In this document: positions 1 through 5,103 of the stretch, one piece after another
Layout of the letters: each line of letters starts with the position of its first letter
Numbering within the stretch: position 1 is the first letter of the stretch
Source: Caulobacteraceae bacterium
GTDB taxonomy: Bacteria > Pseudomonadota > Alphaproteobacteria > Caulobacterales > Caulobacteraceae
DNA: 5,103 nt
Direction: 5' to 3'
Assembly: GCA_020852035.1 (NCBI GenBank)
Contig: JADZBR010000273.1
Location: 1-5,103 of the forward strand
Notes under the pieces: model-generated
The model's database searches: none
Seen by the model: only the letters and a program-made list of their open reading frames with translations
Told to the model about the DNA's origin: nothing
Translations under genes and position numbers: made by a program

Positions 1-880
1 CGGAGCCGTAGTGGTTGACGAAGCCCATCATCACCAGCGCCGCGCCCGACAGCACGAACATCTGCAGCGCCATCGGCACGCCCTTGACCACCAGGGTGCG
101 GACGACGCCGAGATCCGGTTTCAGCAGGCCCCATTCCTCGGGGCGCAGAACCAGGATGCTGCGCTTGCGATAGAGCCAGCCGACCATCGCGACCAGCGCC
201 GCGACCTGGCTGATCAGCATGGCGGTGGACGAGCCGGCGATGCCCATCTCCGGGGCCGGCCCCAGGCCCAGGATCAGGATCGGGTTCAGGACGATGTCGA
301 GCGCGATGGCGAACACCGAGAACCAGAAGGGCGTGCGCGAGTCGCCGATCCCCCGCTGGGCCATCATCAGCACATTGATGAAATACATCGCCGGGATCGC
401 GATGAAGACGACCCGCAGATAGGCGATGGCCGGTTCGCGCACATCGGGCGGCGCCTGCACCCAGTCGAGGATGGTCGGCGTTCCGAAGAAGCCGCCGACG
501 GCCAGGGCGGTGGAGAGCACCATGTAGAAGATCGCGCTGGTGCCGACGATGCGCTTGACGAGGTCGTAGTCCCTCGCCCCCGCCGCCTGCGAGATCAGGA
601 TGTTGGCCGCCATCGAAAGGCCGAAGCCGGCGCCCAGCAGCAGGAACATCACCAGGTTGGCGTTGGAGGTCGCCGCCAGCGCCTGCGGTCCCAGCGAGTG
701 GCTGACCCAGAAGGCGTTGGCCGAGCCGTTCAGGCTCTGCAGCACATTGGTGCCCAGCACCGGCAGCGAATAGGTGATCAGCGTCCAGCCGATCGGCCCC
801 GCCGTCAGGTCACGCGCGCCGTGCGGAACGGACGGCCCGTTCCTGGCAGGCGCGGGCTCGGCTTCGGCGGCGGAGGACAA
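1..880 (-). CDS. MATE family efflux transporter, N-terminal part (3' end outside window)
   Basis: This is an inner-membrane multidrug/toxin exporter of the MATE family, which expels organic cations or drugs in exchange for Na+ or H+. The visible 293 residues contain about seven hydrophobic segments (roughly residues 32-54, 64-88, 110-134, 152-172, 183-205, 212-237, 262-290), against 12 in a complete protein of about 450-480 residues. Family-typical stretches are GLSMAANILISQAAGARD (residues 87-104) and GIGDSRTPFWFS (178-189), followed by LDIVLNPILIL, the usual end of the first half of the MATE repeat. A charged, Ala/Pro-rich N-terminus of about 28 residues precedes TM1. I chose the TTG at 880-878 because the frame has no ATG or GTG between an in-frame stop at 1012-1010 and the middle of TM1, and a promoter-like pair lies just upstream. 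It is divergent from rfbB. The family call is secure; the substrate is unknown and the TTG start is moderately supported. Confidence 0.9.
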   Translation of the reverse strand, partial: MSSAAEAEPAPARNGPSVPHGARDLTAGPIGWTLITYSLPVLGTNVLQSLNGSANAFWVSHSLGPQALAATSNANLVMFLLLGAGFGLSMAANILISQAAGARDYDLVKRIVGTSAIFYMVLSTALAVGGFFGTPTILDWVQAPPDVREPAIAYLRVVFIAIPAMYFINVLMMAQRGIGDSRTPFWFSVFAIALDIVLNPILILGLGPAPEMGIAGSSTAMLISQVAALVAMVGWLYRKRSILVLRPEEWGLLKPDLGVVRTLVVKGVPMALQMFVLSGAALVMMGFVNHYGS

Positions 881-905
881 AGGGCGGTTCCCGGGGTTGC
901 CGGCC

Positions 906-936
906 GATTTTAGCGGGCGCCGTCGCCTCGACTCAA
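906..936 (-). promoter_or_regulatory. Putative housekeeping promoter for the MATE gene
   Basis: Read on the minus strand, TTGAGT (936-931) is separated by 18 bases from TAAAAT (912-907). The wider -10 region, GCTAAAATC (914-906), closely resembles the Caulobacter housekeeping element GCTANAWC, and the -35 keeps the TTGA core. A transcript would begin near 900, giving an untranslated leader of about 20 bases before the TTG start at 880. The A/T run stands out in otherwise G/C-rich DNA. This is pattern matching only. Confidence 0.5.
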
Positions 937-951
937 CCCGCCGGCGCGGCT

Positions 952-980
952 TTGTCGGGGATGGAATGCGCGGCCTGATC
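952..980 (+). promoter_or_regulatory. Weak candidate promoter for the rfb operon
   Basis: TTGTCGG (952-958) matches the Caulobacter -35 consensus TTGACGS at six of seven positions. GCCTGATC (973-980), 14 bases further on, matches GCTANAWC at six of eight. Transcription would begin near 987, only about 10 bases before the rfbB ATG and almost on the ribosome site, which counts against it. The real promoter may lie elsewhere in the 881-996 spacer or overlap the MATE start. Confidence 0.2.
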
Positions 981-988
981 GCCCTATT

Positions 989-993
989 GGAGG
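989..993 (+). promoter_or_regulatory. Shine-Dalgarno site for rfbB
   Basis: GGAGG lies three bases before the ATG at 997. The sequence is strong but the spacing is short. No other in-frame start nearby has a better site, and the protein begins directly with the Rossmann-fold strand MKLLITGGAGFIG, so this start is very likely correct. Confidence 0.6.
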
Positions 994-996
994 CGC

Positions 997-2046
997 ATGA
1001 AGCTCCTGATCACCGGCGGCGCCGGTTTCATCGGTTCGGCCGTGGTGCGGCGGGCGATCGGCCTCGGCCATCGGGTCGTCAACATCGACGTCCTGACCTA
1101 CGCGGCCAACCTCGACAATGTGGCCGGGGTCGCGGGCGGCCCCGGCTACGCCTTCGAGCAGGCCGACATCTGCGACGGCGAAGTCATGGCGGCGGTGATC
1201 GAACGCCACCAGCCGGACGCGATCGTCCATGTGGCCGCCGAGACCCACAACGACCGCGCCATCGAGAACCCGCTGTTGTTCGTGCAGAGCAACATCGTCG
1301 GCACGGCGGTGCTGCTGGAGGCGGCGCGGGCCTACTGGTCGGCGCTGACCGGCGAGCGCAGGGCGCGGTTCCGCTTCGTCCACGTCTCCACCGACGAGGT
1401 GTTCGGCGCGCTCGGCGAGGACGGCGCGTTCGACGAGGCGAGCCCCTACGATCCGAGCTCTCCCTACTCCGCCAGCAAGGCCGCCGCGGACCATCTGGTG
1501 CGCGCCTGGGGCCGCACCTTCGGCCTGCCGGTGGCGCTGACCAACTGCGCCAACAACTACGGCCCGTTCCAGTTTCCCGAGAAGCTGATCCCCACCGTGG
1601 TCTCCCGCGCCCTGGAAGGCCGTTCGATCCCGGTCTACGGCCAGGGCCAACAGGTGCGCGACTGGCTGCACGTCGACGACCACGCCGACGCCATCCTGAC
1701 CGTGCTGGACAAGGGCCGGCTGGGCGAGACCTACCTGATCGGCGGCGAGGGCACGCGGCGCAACATCGACCTGGTCAGGACGCTCTGCGCGCACCTGGAT
1801 CGCATCTCGCCGTCAAACCACCCCTACGCCGACAACATCACCTTCGTGGAGGACCGTCCCGGCCACGACTGGCGCTACGCCATCGACGCCTCGAAGATCC
1901 GCCGCGAACTGGGCTGGACGCCGAAGGTGGAGCTGGACGCCGGGCTGGAAGGCGTCGTGCGCTGGTATGTCGAGAACCAGGACTGGTGGCGGGCCCTGCG
2001 CGAGCGCGGCCACACCAGCGAGCGGCTCGGCCTCATCCGTTCATGA
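997..2046 (+). CDS. rfbB: dTDP-glucose 4,6-dehydratase
   Basis: RfbB/RmlB is a cytoplasmic, NAD+-dependent extended-SDR enzyme that converts dTDP-glucose to dTDP-4-keto-6-deoxyglucose, the second step of dTDP-L-rhamnose synthesis. The 349-residue length is normal for the family. Visible motifs are the NAD-binding GGAGFIGS (residues 7-14), AAETHNDRAI (80-89, usually AAESHVDRSI), the catalytic STDEVFG with Thr132, Asp133 and Glu134, Tyr157-x3-Lys161 (YSASK), NCANNYGPFQFPEKLIP (183-199), RDWLHVDDH (221-229) and RPGHDWRYAID (287-297). The Asp-Glu pair after the catalytic Thr separates true dehydratases from simple epimerases of the same fold. It is the first gene of a compact operon, and its TGA overlaps the rfbD ATG by four bases (ATGA). 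The product could also feed other dTDP-deoxysugars, but the rfbD and rfbA neighbours point to rhamnose. Confidence 0.96.
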   Translation: MKLLITGGAGFIGSAVVRRAIGLGHRVVNIDVLTYAANLDNVAGVAGGPGYAFEQADICDGEVMAAVIERHQPDAIVHVAAETHNDRAIENPLLFVQSNIVGTAVLLEAARAYWSALTGERRARFRFVHVSTDEVFGALGEDGAFDEASPYDPSSPYSASKAAADHLVRAWGRTFGLPVALTNCANNYGPFQFPEKLIPTVVSRALEGRSIPVYGQGQQVRDWLHVDDHADAILTVLDKGRLGETYLIGGEGTRRNIDLVRTLCAHLDRISPSNHPYADNITFVEDRPGHDWRYAIDASKIRRELGWTPKVELDAGLEGVVRWYVENQDWWRALRERGHTSERLGLIRS

Positions 2047-2927
2047 CGCTGAAGATCCTGCAGTTCGGCGCCACCGGCCAACTGGCGCGCGAGGTGATCC
2101 GCGCCGCGCCGGCCGCGCGGGCGACGGTGCAGGCGCTTTCTCGCGCGGAGGTCGACGTCACCGATCGCGACGCGGTGCTGCAGGCGATCGCGACGACGGA
2201 CGCCGATCTGGTGCTCAACGCCACCGCCTTCGGCGACGTCGACGGCGCCGAGAGCCGCCAGGCGGCGGCCTTCGCGATCAACGGCGAGGCGCCGGGGTTC
2301 ATGGCGGAAGCCTGCGAGCGGCGCGGCCTGCCGCTGATCCACATCTCGACGGACAGCGTGTTCGACGGCGAGAAAGACGGACCCTACGTGGAAGCTGATC
2401 CCACCCGCCCGATCAGCGCCTACGGCGCCTCCAAGCGGGCCGGCGAGGTCGCCGTGCTGGAGCGCGCGCCGCGCGCCGCGGTGGTGCGAACCTCCTGGCT
2501 GTTCTCGGCGCTGGGCCGCAACTTCCTGCAGATCATGCTGGGCCTGCGAGAGCACCCGTCGGTCCAGGTGGTCGCCGACCAGCACGGTCGGCCGACCGCC
2601 AGCGCCGACCTCGCCCGGTTCCTGCTGGCGACCGCCCCGCGATGGGTGCAGGCCGGGGCGGGGGATGAGGCGTGGGGCCTGCTCCACTTCGCCAACGCCG
2701 GCGACACGACCCGGCTGGGCATGGCCCGGGCGATCTTCCAGATCGCCGGCGGCGCGGCGCCGGAGCTGGTCCCGACGACCACCGCCGCCTTCAACGCCGC
2801 CGCCGCCCGGCCGGTGAACGCCGAGCTGGACTGCGCGCGGCTGAACGCGGTGTTCGGCGTGACGCCCCGCCCCTGGCGCGAGGCCCTGGAAGAGGTGATG
2901 GCCGAGATGCGGGAGACGGCGGCGTGA
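2043..2927 (+). CDS. rfbD: dTDP-4-dehydrorhamnose reductase
   Basis: RfbD/RmlD is a cytoplasmic SDR that reduces dTDP-4-keto-L-rhamnose to dTDP-L-rhamnose with NAD(P)H, the last step of the pathway. The 294-residue protein has the nucleotide-binding FGATGQL (residues 8-14), the catalytic Thr103 within STDSVFDG (102-109), Tyr127-x3-Lys131 (YGASK), RTSWLFS (149-155), DQHGRPTASADLARF (179-193) and the C-terminal RPVNAELDCARL (256-267) typical of the family. Two usually conserved stretches differ: NAAAYTAVDKAE appears as NATAFGDVDGAE (59-70), and the usual STDYVFDG has Ser in place of Tyr. The catalytic Thr-Tyr-Lys set is intact. The ATG overlaps the rfbB stop (ATGA) and I see no clear ribosome site before it, so translation probably depends on coupling to rfbB. 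A related reductase acting on another dTDP-4-keto sugar is possible but less likely. Confidence 0.9.
   Translation: MTLKILQFGATGQLAREVIRAAPAARATVQALSRAEVDVTDRDAVLQAIATTDADLVLNATAFGDVDGAESRQAAAFAINGEAPGFMAEACERRGLPLIHISTDSVFDGEKDGPYVEADPTRPISAYGASKRAGEVAVLERAPRAAVVRTSWLFSALGRNFLQIMLGLREHPSVQVVADQHGRPTASADLARFLLATAPRWVQAGAGDEAWGLLHFANAGDTTRLGMARAIFQIAGGAAPELVPTTTAAFNAAAARPVNAELDCARLNAVFGVTPRPWREALEEVMAEMRETAA
2911..2915 (+). promoter_or_regulatory. Shine-Dalgarno site for rfbA
   Basis: GGGAG lies inside the last codons of rfbD, eight bases before the GTG at 2924. It supports the GTG start, which overlaps the rfbD stop as GTGA, and puts the conserved LAGGAGTRL nucleotide-binding loop within the first 15 residues, as is normal for the family. 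Confidence 0.6.
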
Positions 2928-3817
2928 GGAAGGGCATCGTCCTGGCCGGCGGCGCCGGCACGCGGCTGCACCCGCTGACGACGGCGGTCTCCAAGCAGCT
3001 GCTGCCGGTCTATGACAAGCCGATGGTCTACTACCCCCTGTCGGTGCTGATGCTGGCCGGCGTGCGCGAGGTGCTGATCATCACCACGCCGGAGGACCAG
3101 GCGGCGTTCCAGCGCCTGCTGGGCGACGGCGGCCAGCTCGGCATGCGCATCGAGTATGTGGCGCAGCCGAGCCCCGACGGCCTGGCGCAGGCCTACATCC
3201 TCGGTGAGGACTTCGTCGCCGGCGAGCCCAGCGTGATGGTGCTGGGCGACAACATCTTCTTCGGCCAGGGCTTCACCGGCCTGCTGCAAAGAGCCGACGC
3301 CCAGACCGCCGGCGCCACCGTCTTCGGCTATGCGGTGCGCGATCCACGGCGCTACGGGGTGGTGGAGATCGGCGAGGACGGCCGCGCGCTGGGCATCGAG
3401 GAGAAGCCGCTGCAGCCGAAGTCGCCCTATGCAGTCACCGGGCTCTACTTCTACGACGGCCGGGCGAGCGAACTGGCCCGCCAGCTGCGTCCCTCGCCGC
3501 GCGGCGAGCTGGAGATCACCGCCCTCAACCAGCTCTACCTCGACGCCGGCGACCTGCACGTTCAGCTGCTGGGCCGAGGCTTCGCCTGGCTGGACACCGG
3601 CACTCACGACAGCCTGATCCAGGCCGGCGAATTGGTGCGCACCATCGAGCAGCGCCAGGGCCTGCGCATCGGCTGCCTGGAGGAGATCGCCTTCCGCCGC
3701 GGCTGGATCGACCGCGCCCAGCTCGCCGCCCTCGGCAAGGCGCAGGGATCGAGCGAATACGGCCGCTACCTGCAGACCCTGGCGGCGATCGAGAACCCCG
3801 ACCTGCCGATCAGCTGA
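2924..3817 (+). CDS. rfbA: Glucose-1-phosphate thymidylyltransferase
   Basis: RfbA/RmlA is a cytoplasmic nucleotidyltransferase that joins glucose-1-phosphate and dTTP to give dTDP-glucose, the first step of dTDP-L-rhamnose synthesis; it is usually a tetramer inhibited by dTDP-rhamnose. The 297-residue length is typical. Motifs are the dTTP-binding LAGGAGTRLHPLT (residues 7-19), SKQLLPVYDKPMVYYPLS (23-40) with Lys24, QPSPDGLAQA (81-90), LGDNIF (107-112) with the metal-binding Asp109, YGVVE (144-148), EEKP (159-162), VTGLYFYD (171-178), GELEITALNQLYL (194-206) and AWLDTGTHDSL (221-231) with the second metal-binding Asp225. The C-terminal GCLEEIAFRRGWID and YGRYL elements are also normal. The start is a GTG overlapping the rfbD stop. 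It is the last gene of the operon and runs tail to tail into the permease gene, overlapping it by eight bases. Confidence 0.96.
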   Translation: MRKGIVLAGGAGTRLHPLTTAVSKQLLPVYDKPMVYYPLSVLMLAGVREVLIITTPEDQAAFQRLLGDGGQLGMRIEYVAQPSPDGLAQAYILGEDFVAGEPSVMVLGDNIFFGQGFTGLLQRADAQTAGATVFGYAVRDPRRYGVVEIGEDGRALGIEEKPLQPKSPYAVTGLYFYDGRASELARQLRPSPRGELEITALNQLYLDAGDLHVQLLGRGFAWLDTGTHDSLIQAGELVRTIEQRQGLRIGCLEEIAFRRGWIDRAQLAALGKAQGSSEYGRYLQTLAAIENPDLPIS

Positions 3818-4970
3818 CCGCCAGTCGGCTCTTCACGCGGCCGTAGGCCAGGTAAACCAGCACACCGATGGCGTTCCAGATCGCGAACCGCACCTGGGTC
3901 GCCGCCGGCAGGCTGGCGAAGAGGTAGAGACACCCCGCCACCGCCAGCGGCCCCACCAGCCAGGGCCAGGGGCAGGCGAAGGTGCGCTCCAGCCCCGGCG
4001 CCGCGCGGCGCAGGATCATCATGCTGAGCGCCGTCGCCACACAGGCCGCCAGGGTGCCGGCGTTGGCCAGTTCGGCGATGTCCTTCAGCGGCATGAAGCC
4101 GGCGATGGCCGCGGCGATGACCCCGGTCAGCACCGTCACCCGGACCGGCACGCCCCGTGCGCCGACCTTCATCAGGCCGCGCGGCAGAAGGCCGTCGCGC
4201 GACATGGCGAAGAAGATGCGGCTCTGGCCGTACATGAAGACCATGATCACCGTCGGCAGGGCGACGATCGCCGCCCCGGCGATCAGGGTGGCGGCGAACG
4301 GCTGGCCGAGTTCGCGCAGGATGAAGGCCAGCGGTTCCTCGGAACCCGAGAACACCTGGAAGGGCGAGGCGCCCAGGGAGGCGGCGGCCACCAGCATGTA
4401 GATCAGGGTGCAGATCAGCATCGAGCCGACGATGGCGATGGTCAGGTCCCGCTCCGGCCGCTTGGCCTCCTCCGCCGCCGTCGAGATGGCGTCGAAGCCG
4501 TAGAAGGCGAAGAAGATCAGCGCCGCGGCCGCCATCACCCCGCGGCGCGCGCCGTCGGCTTGAGTCTCGGCGCCGAACCCGAACGGCGCGAAGGGCTGGA
4601 AGTTGGCCGCGTCGAACGCCGGCAGGGCGATGGCCACGAAGGCGGCCAGGGCGACCACTTTGACGATCACCAGCACGAAATTGACCGTCGCGCTTTCCCG
4701 CGTACCGGCGGTGAGCATGGCGGTGACCGCGAGCGCGATGAACACCGCCGGCAGGTTGACCAGCCCGCCGGCGCCGGGGCCGGCCAGGAACTGGGCGGGG
4801 ATCGGCCAGTCGTTCGCCTGGATCACCCCCGAAGCATAGGCCGCCCAGCCCACCGAGACCGCGCTGCAGACCACAGTGTATTCCAGGATCAGGCTCCAGC
4901 CGACGACCCAGGCCACCAACTCGCCCATCACCGAGTAGCTGTAGGTGTAGGCGCTGCCGGCCGCCGGCAT
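3810..4970 (-). CDS. APC-superfamily amino acid permease, N-terminally truncated
   Basis: This is an inner-membrane amino acid transporter of the APC superfamily, closest in style to the cationic amino acid transporter (CAT/YhdG-like) group. The 386 residues from the first ATG contain about ten hydrophobic segments and the family stretches AGSAYTYSYSVMGE (residues 4-17), GFDAISTAAEEAKRP (158-172) and GQSRIFFAMSRDGLLP (248-263). Complete members have about 450-500 residues and 12 segments; AGSAYTY normally follows TM2. TM1, which carries the unwound substrate-binding loop, and TM2 are therefore missing. Homology reaches slightly upstream of the ATG (Ala-Thr-Leu, to about 4979). Further upstream this frame has no start codon and hits a stop at 5015-5013, so the N-terminus is not encoded here. 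As it stands the product should not be a working transporter. The gene is either a remnant or cut by a chimeric join. The substrate cannot be determined. Confidence 0.85.
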   Translation of the reverse strand: MPAAGSAYTYSYSVMGELVAWVVGWSLILEYTVVCSAVSVGWAAYASGVIQANDWPIPAQFLAGPGAGGLVNLPAVFIALAVTAMLTAGTRESATVNFVLVIVKVVALAAFVAIALPAFDAANFQPFAPFGFGAETQADGARRGVMAAAALIFFAFYGFDAISTAAEEAKRPERDLTIAIVGSMLICTLIYMLVAAASLGASPFQVFSGSEEPLAFILRELGQPFAATLIAGAAIVALPTVIMVFMYGQSRIFFAMSRDGLLPRGLMKVGARGVPVRVTVLTGVIAAAIAGFMPLKDIAELANAGTLAACVATALSMMILRRAAPGLERTFACPWPWLVGPLAVAGCLYLFASLPAATQVRFAIWNAIGVLVYLAYGRVKSRLAVS

Positions 4971-4974
4971 CAGG

Positions 4975-4986
4975 GTGGCCCTCTCC
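4975..4986. other. Junction between two unrelated gene fragments
   Basis: On the minus strand, strong third-position G/C bias lies in one frame up to about 4981 and in a different frame from about 4979 onward. After the switch, the first frame picks up many codons ending in A or T (CCT, GAT, CTA, GGT, CGA), while the permease frame has G or C at every third position. Protein similarity changes at the same place. No repeat, insertion-sequence end or target duplication is visible at the join. Confidence 0.65.
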
Positions 4987-5103
4987 GTCGAGCCCGTCGG
5001 CCGGGATGGCGTTCAGCCGGCCCTGCAGGTCCTGCAGCCAGGCGCCCCGCGCGGCGTCGGCCTTCGGCGTGACGTCGGGCAGCAGGGACCTGGCCGCCGC
5101 ATC
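4981..5103 (-). pseudogene. Fragment of an unrelated coding region, DUF885-like
   Basis: Read on the minus strand from the right edge, this frame gives 41 residues without a stop, including RSLLPDVTPKADAARGAWL and LQGRLNAIPADGLDGE. Of its 41 codons 39 end in G or C, as in the real genes of the window, so it is almost certainly coding. The LPDVTP motif followed by an amphipathic stretch with regularly spaced Leu/Trp and then LNAIPADGL resembles the N-terminal third of DUF885-family proteins (often secreted, metalloprotease-like), but this is from memory of the family pattern and is tentative. Neither its start nor its end is visible. The coding signal stops at about 4980, where permease sequence begins in a different frame, so the gene is broken there. 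Confidence 0.5.

Noticed and set aside
11..913. 300-codon plus-strand open frame over the MATE gene
   Set aside because: Its translation is full of His, Arg, Gln and Asp repeats typical of an antisense shadow, while the opposite strand encodes a clear MATE protein.
939..946. Palindrome CGCCGGCG in the divergent spacer as an operator
   Set aside because: Short GC-only palindromes are common by chance at this base composition, and nothing else marks it as a regulator site.
774..2042. Long plus-strand open stretch in the rfbD frame running through the divergent spacer and rfbB
   Set aside because: It lies out of frame over the clearly recognisable rfbB, its translation is dominated by Arg, Gly and Pro, and the recognisable RfbD protein begins only at 2043. 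It is a side effect of high GC, not a fusion protein.
2420..3607. 395-codon minus-strand open frame across rfbD and rfbA
   Set aside because: It is antisense to two well-supported genes, is rich in Gln, Arg, His and Ala with no recognisable domain, and has no ribosome site or operon context. The same applies to the minus-strand frames at 910-1794 and 1875-2687.
3805..3829. Possible terminator hairpin between rfbA and the permease (GCCGA paired with TCGGC)
   Set aside because: The stem has only five pairs around a 15-base loop and is not followed by a T-run on either strand, so it is too weak to call an intrinsic terminator.
4560..5072. Plus-strand open frames over the permease (also 3982-4401 and 4603-4839)
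   Set aside because: They are antisense to the permease, have low-complexity composition and match no family. The longest runs straight through the 4980 junction without meaning.
1..5103. CRISPR arrays, tRNA/rRNA genes, insertion sequences, phage or defence-type genes
   Set aside because: I found no regularly spaced repeats, no RNA gene signatures, no transposase or inverted terminal repeats, and no unexplained stretch longer than about 120 bases.

Overview
The window looks like chromosomal DNA from a high-GC alphaproteobacterium, most likely Caulobacterales (Caulobacter or Phenylobacterium type). This rests on the very high G+C at third codon positions in every real gene, the style of the encoded proteins, and a promoter resembling the Caulobacter housekeeping consensus. 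The assignment is inferred, because no rRNA or other marker gene is present. No gene stands out in base composition, so nothing suggests an acquired island.

Layout. From the left edge to 880, on the minus strand, lies the N-terminal 293 residues of a MATE-family multidrug/toxin exporter whose 3' end is outside the window. A 116-base divergent spacer (881-996) holds a fairly good minus-strand promoter for this gene and only a weak plus-strand candidate. Next come three tightly packed plus-strand genes (997-3817): rfbB, rfbD and rfbA, joined by ATGA and GTGA stop/start overlaps. Together they encode dTDP-glucose synthesis, its 4,6-dehydration, and the final 4-keto reduction of dTDP-L-rhamnose synthesis. 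The 3,5-epimerase gene rfbC is not in the window. Converging on rfbA, with an 8-base overlap of the two stop-codon ends, is a minus-strand amino acid permease (APC superfamily, 3810-4970).

The right end is the odd part. The permease reading frame starts abruptly after the part of the protein that should hold TM1 and TM2. At about position 4980 the coding pattern on the same strand jumps to another frame that encodes a 41-residue fragment of an unrelated protein, with DUF885-like character. The permease frame meets a stop at 5013-5015, so its missing N-terminus is not encoded in the window. This is either a genuine deletion/rearrangement that fused two gene remnants, or a chimeric join near the end of an assembled sequence.

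Functionally, the rfb genes supply an activated deoxysugar, probably for lipopolysaccharide O-antigen or another surface glycan. The two transporters are neighbours with no evident link to that pathway. I found no CRISPR array, RNA gene, insertion sequence, phage gene or unknown defence-like system, and I do not think the window holds an undescribed biological system.
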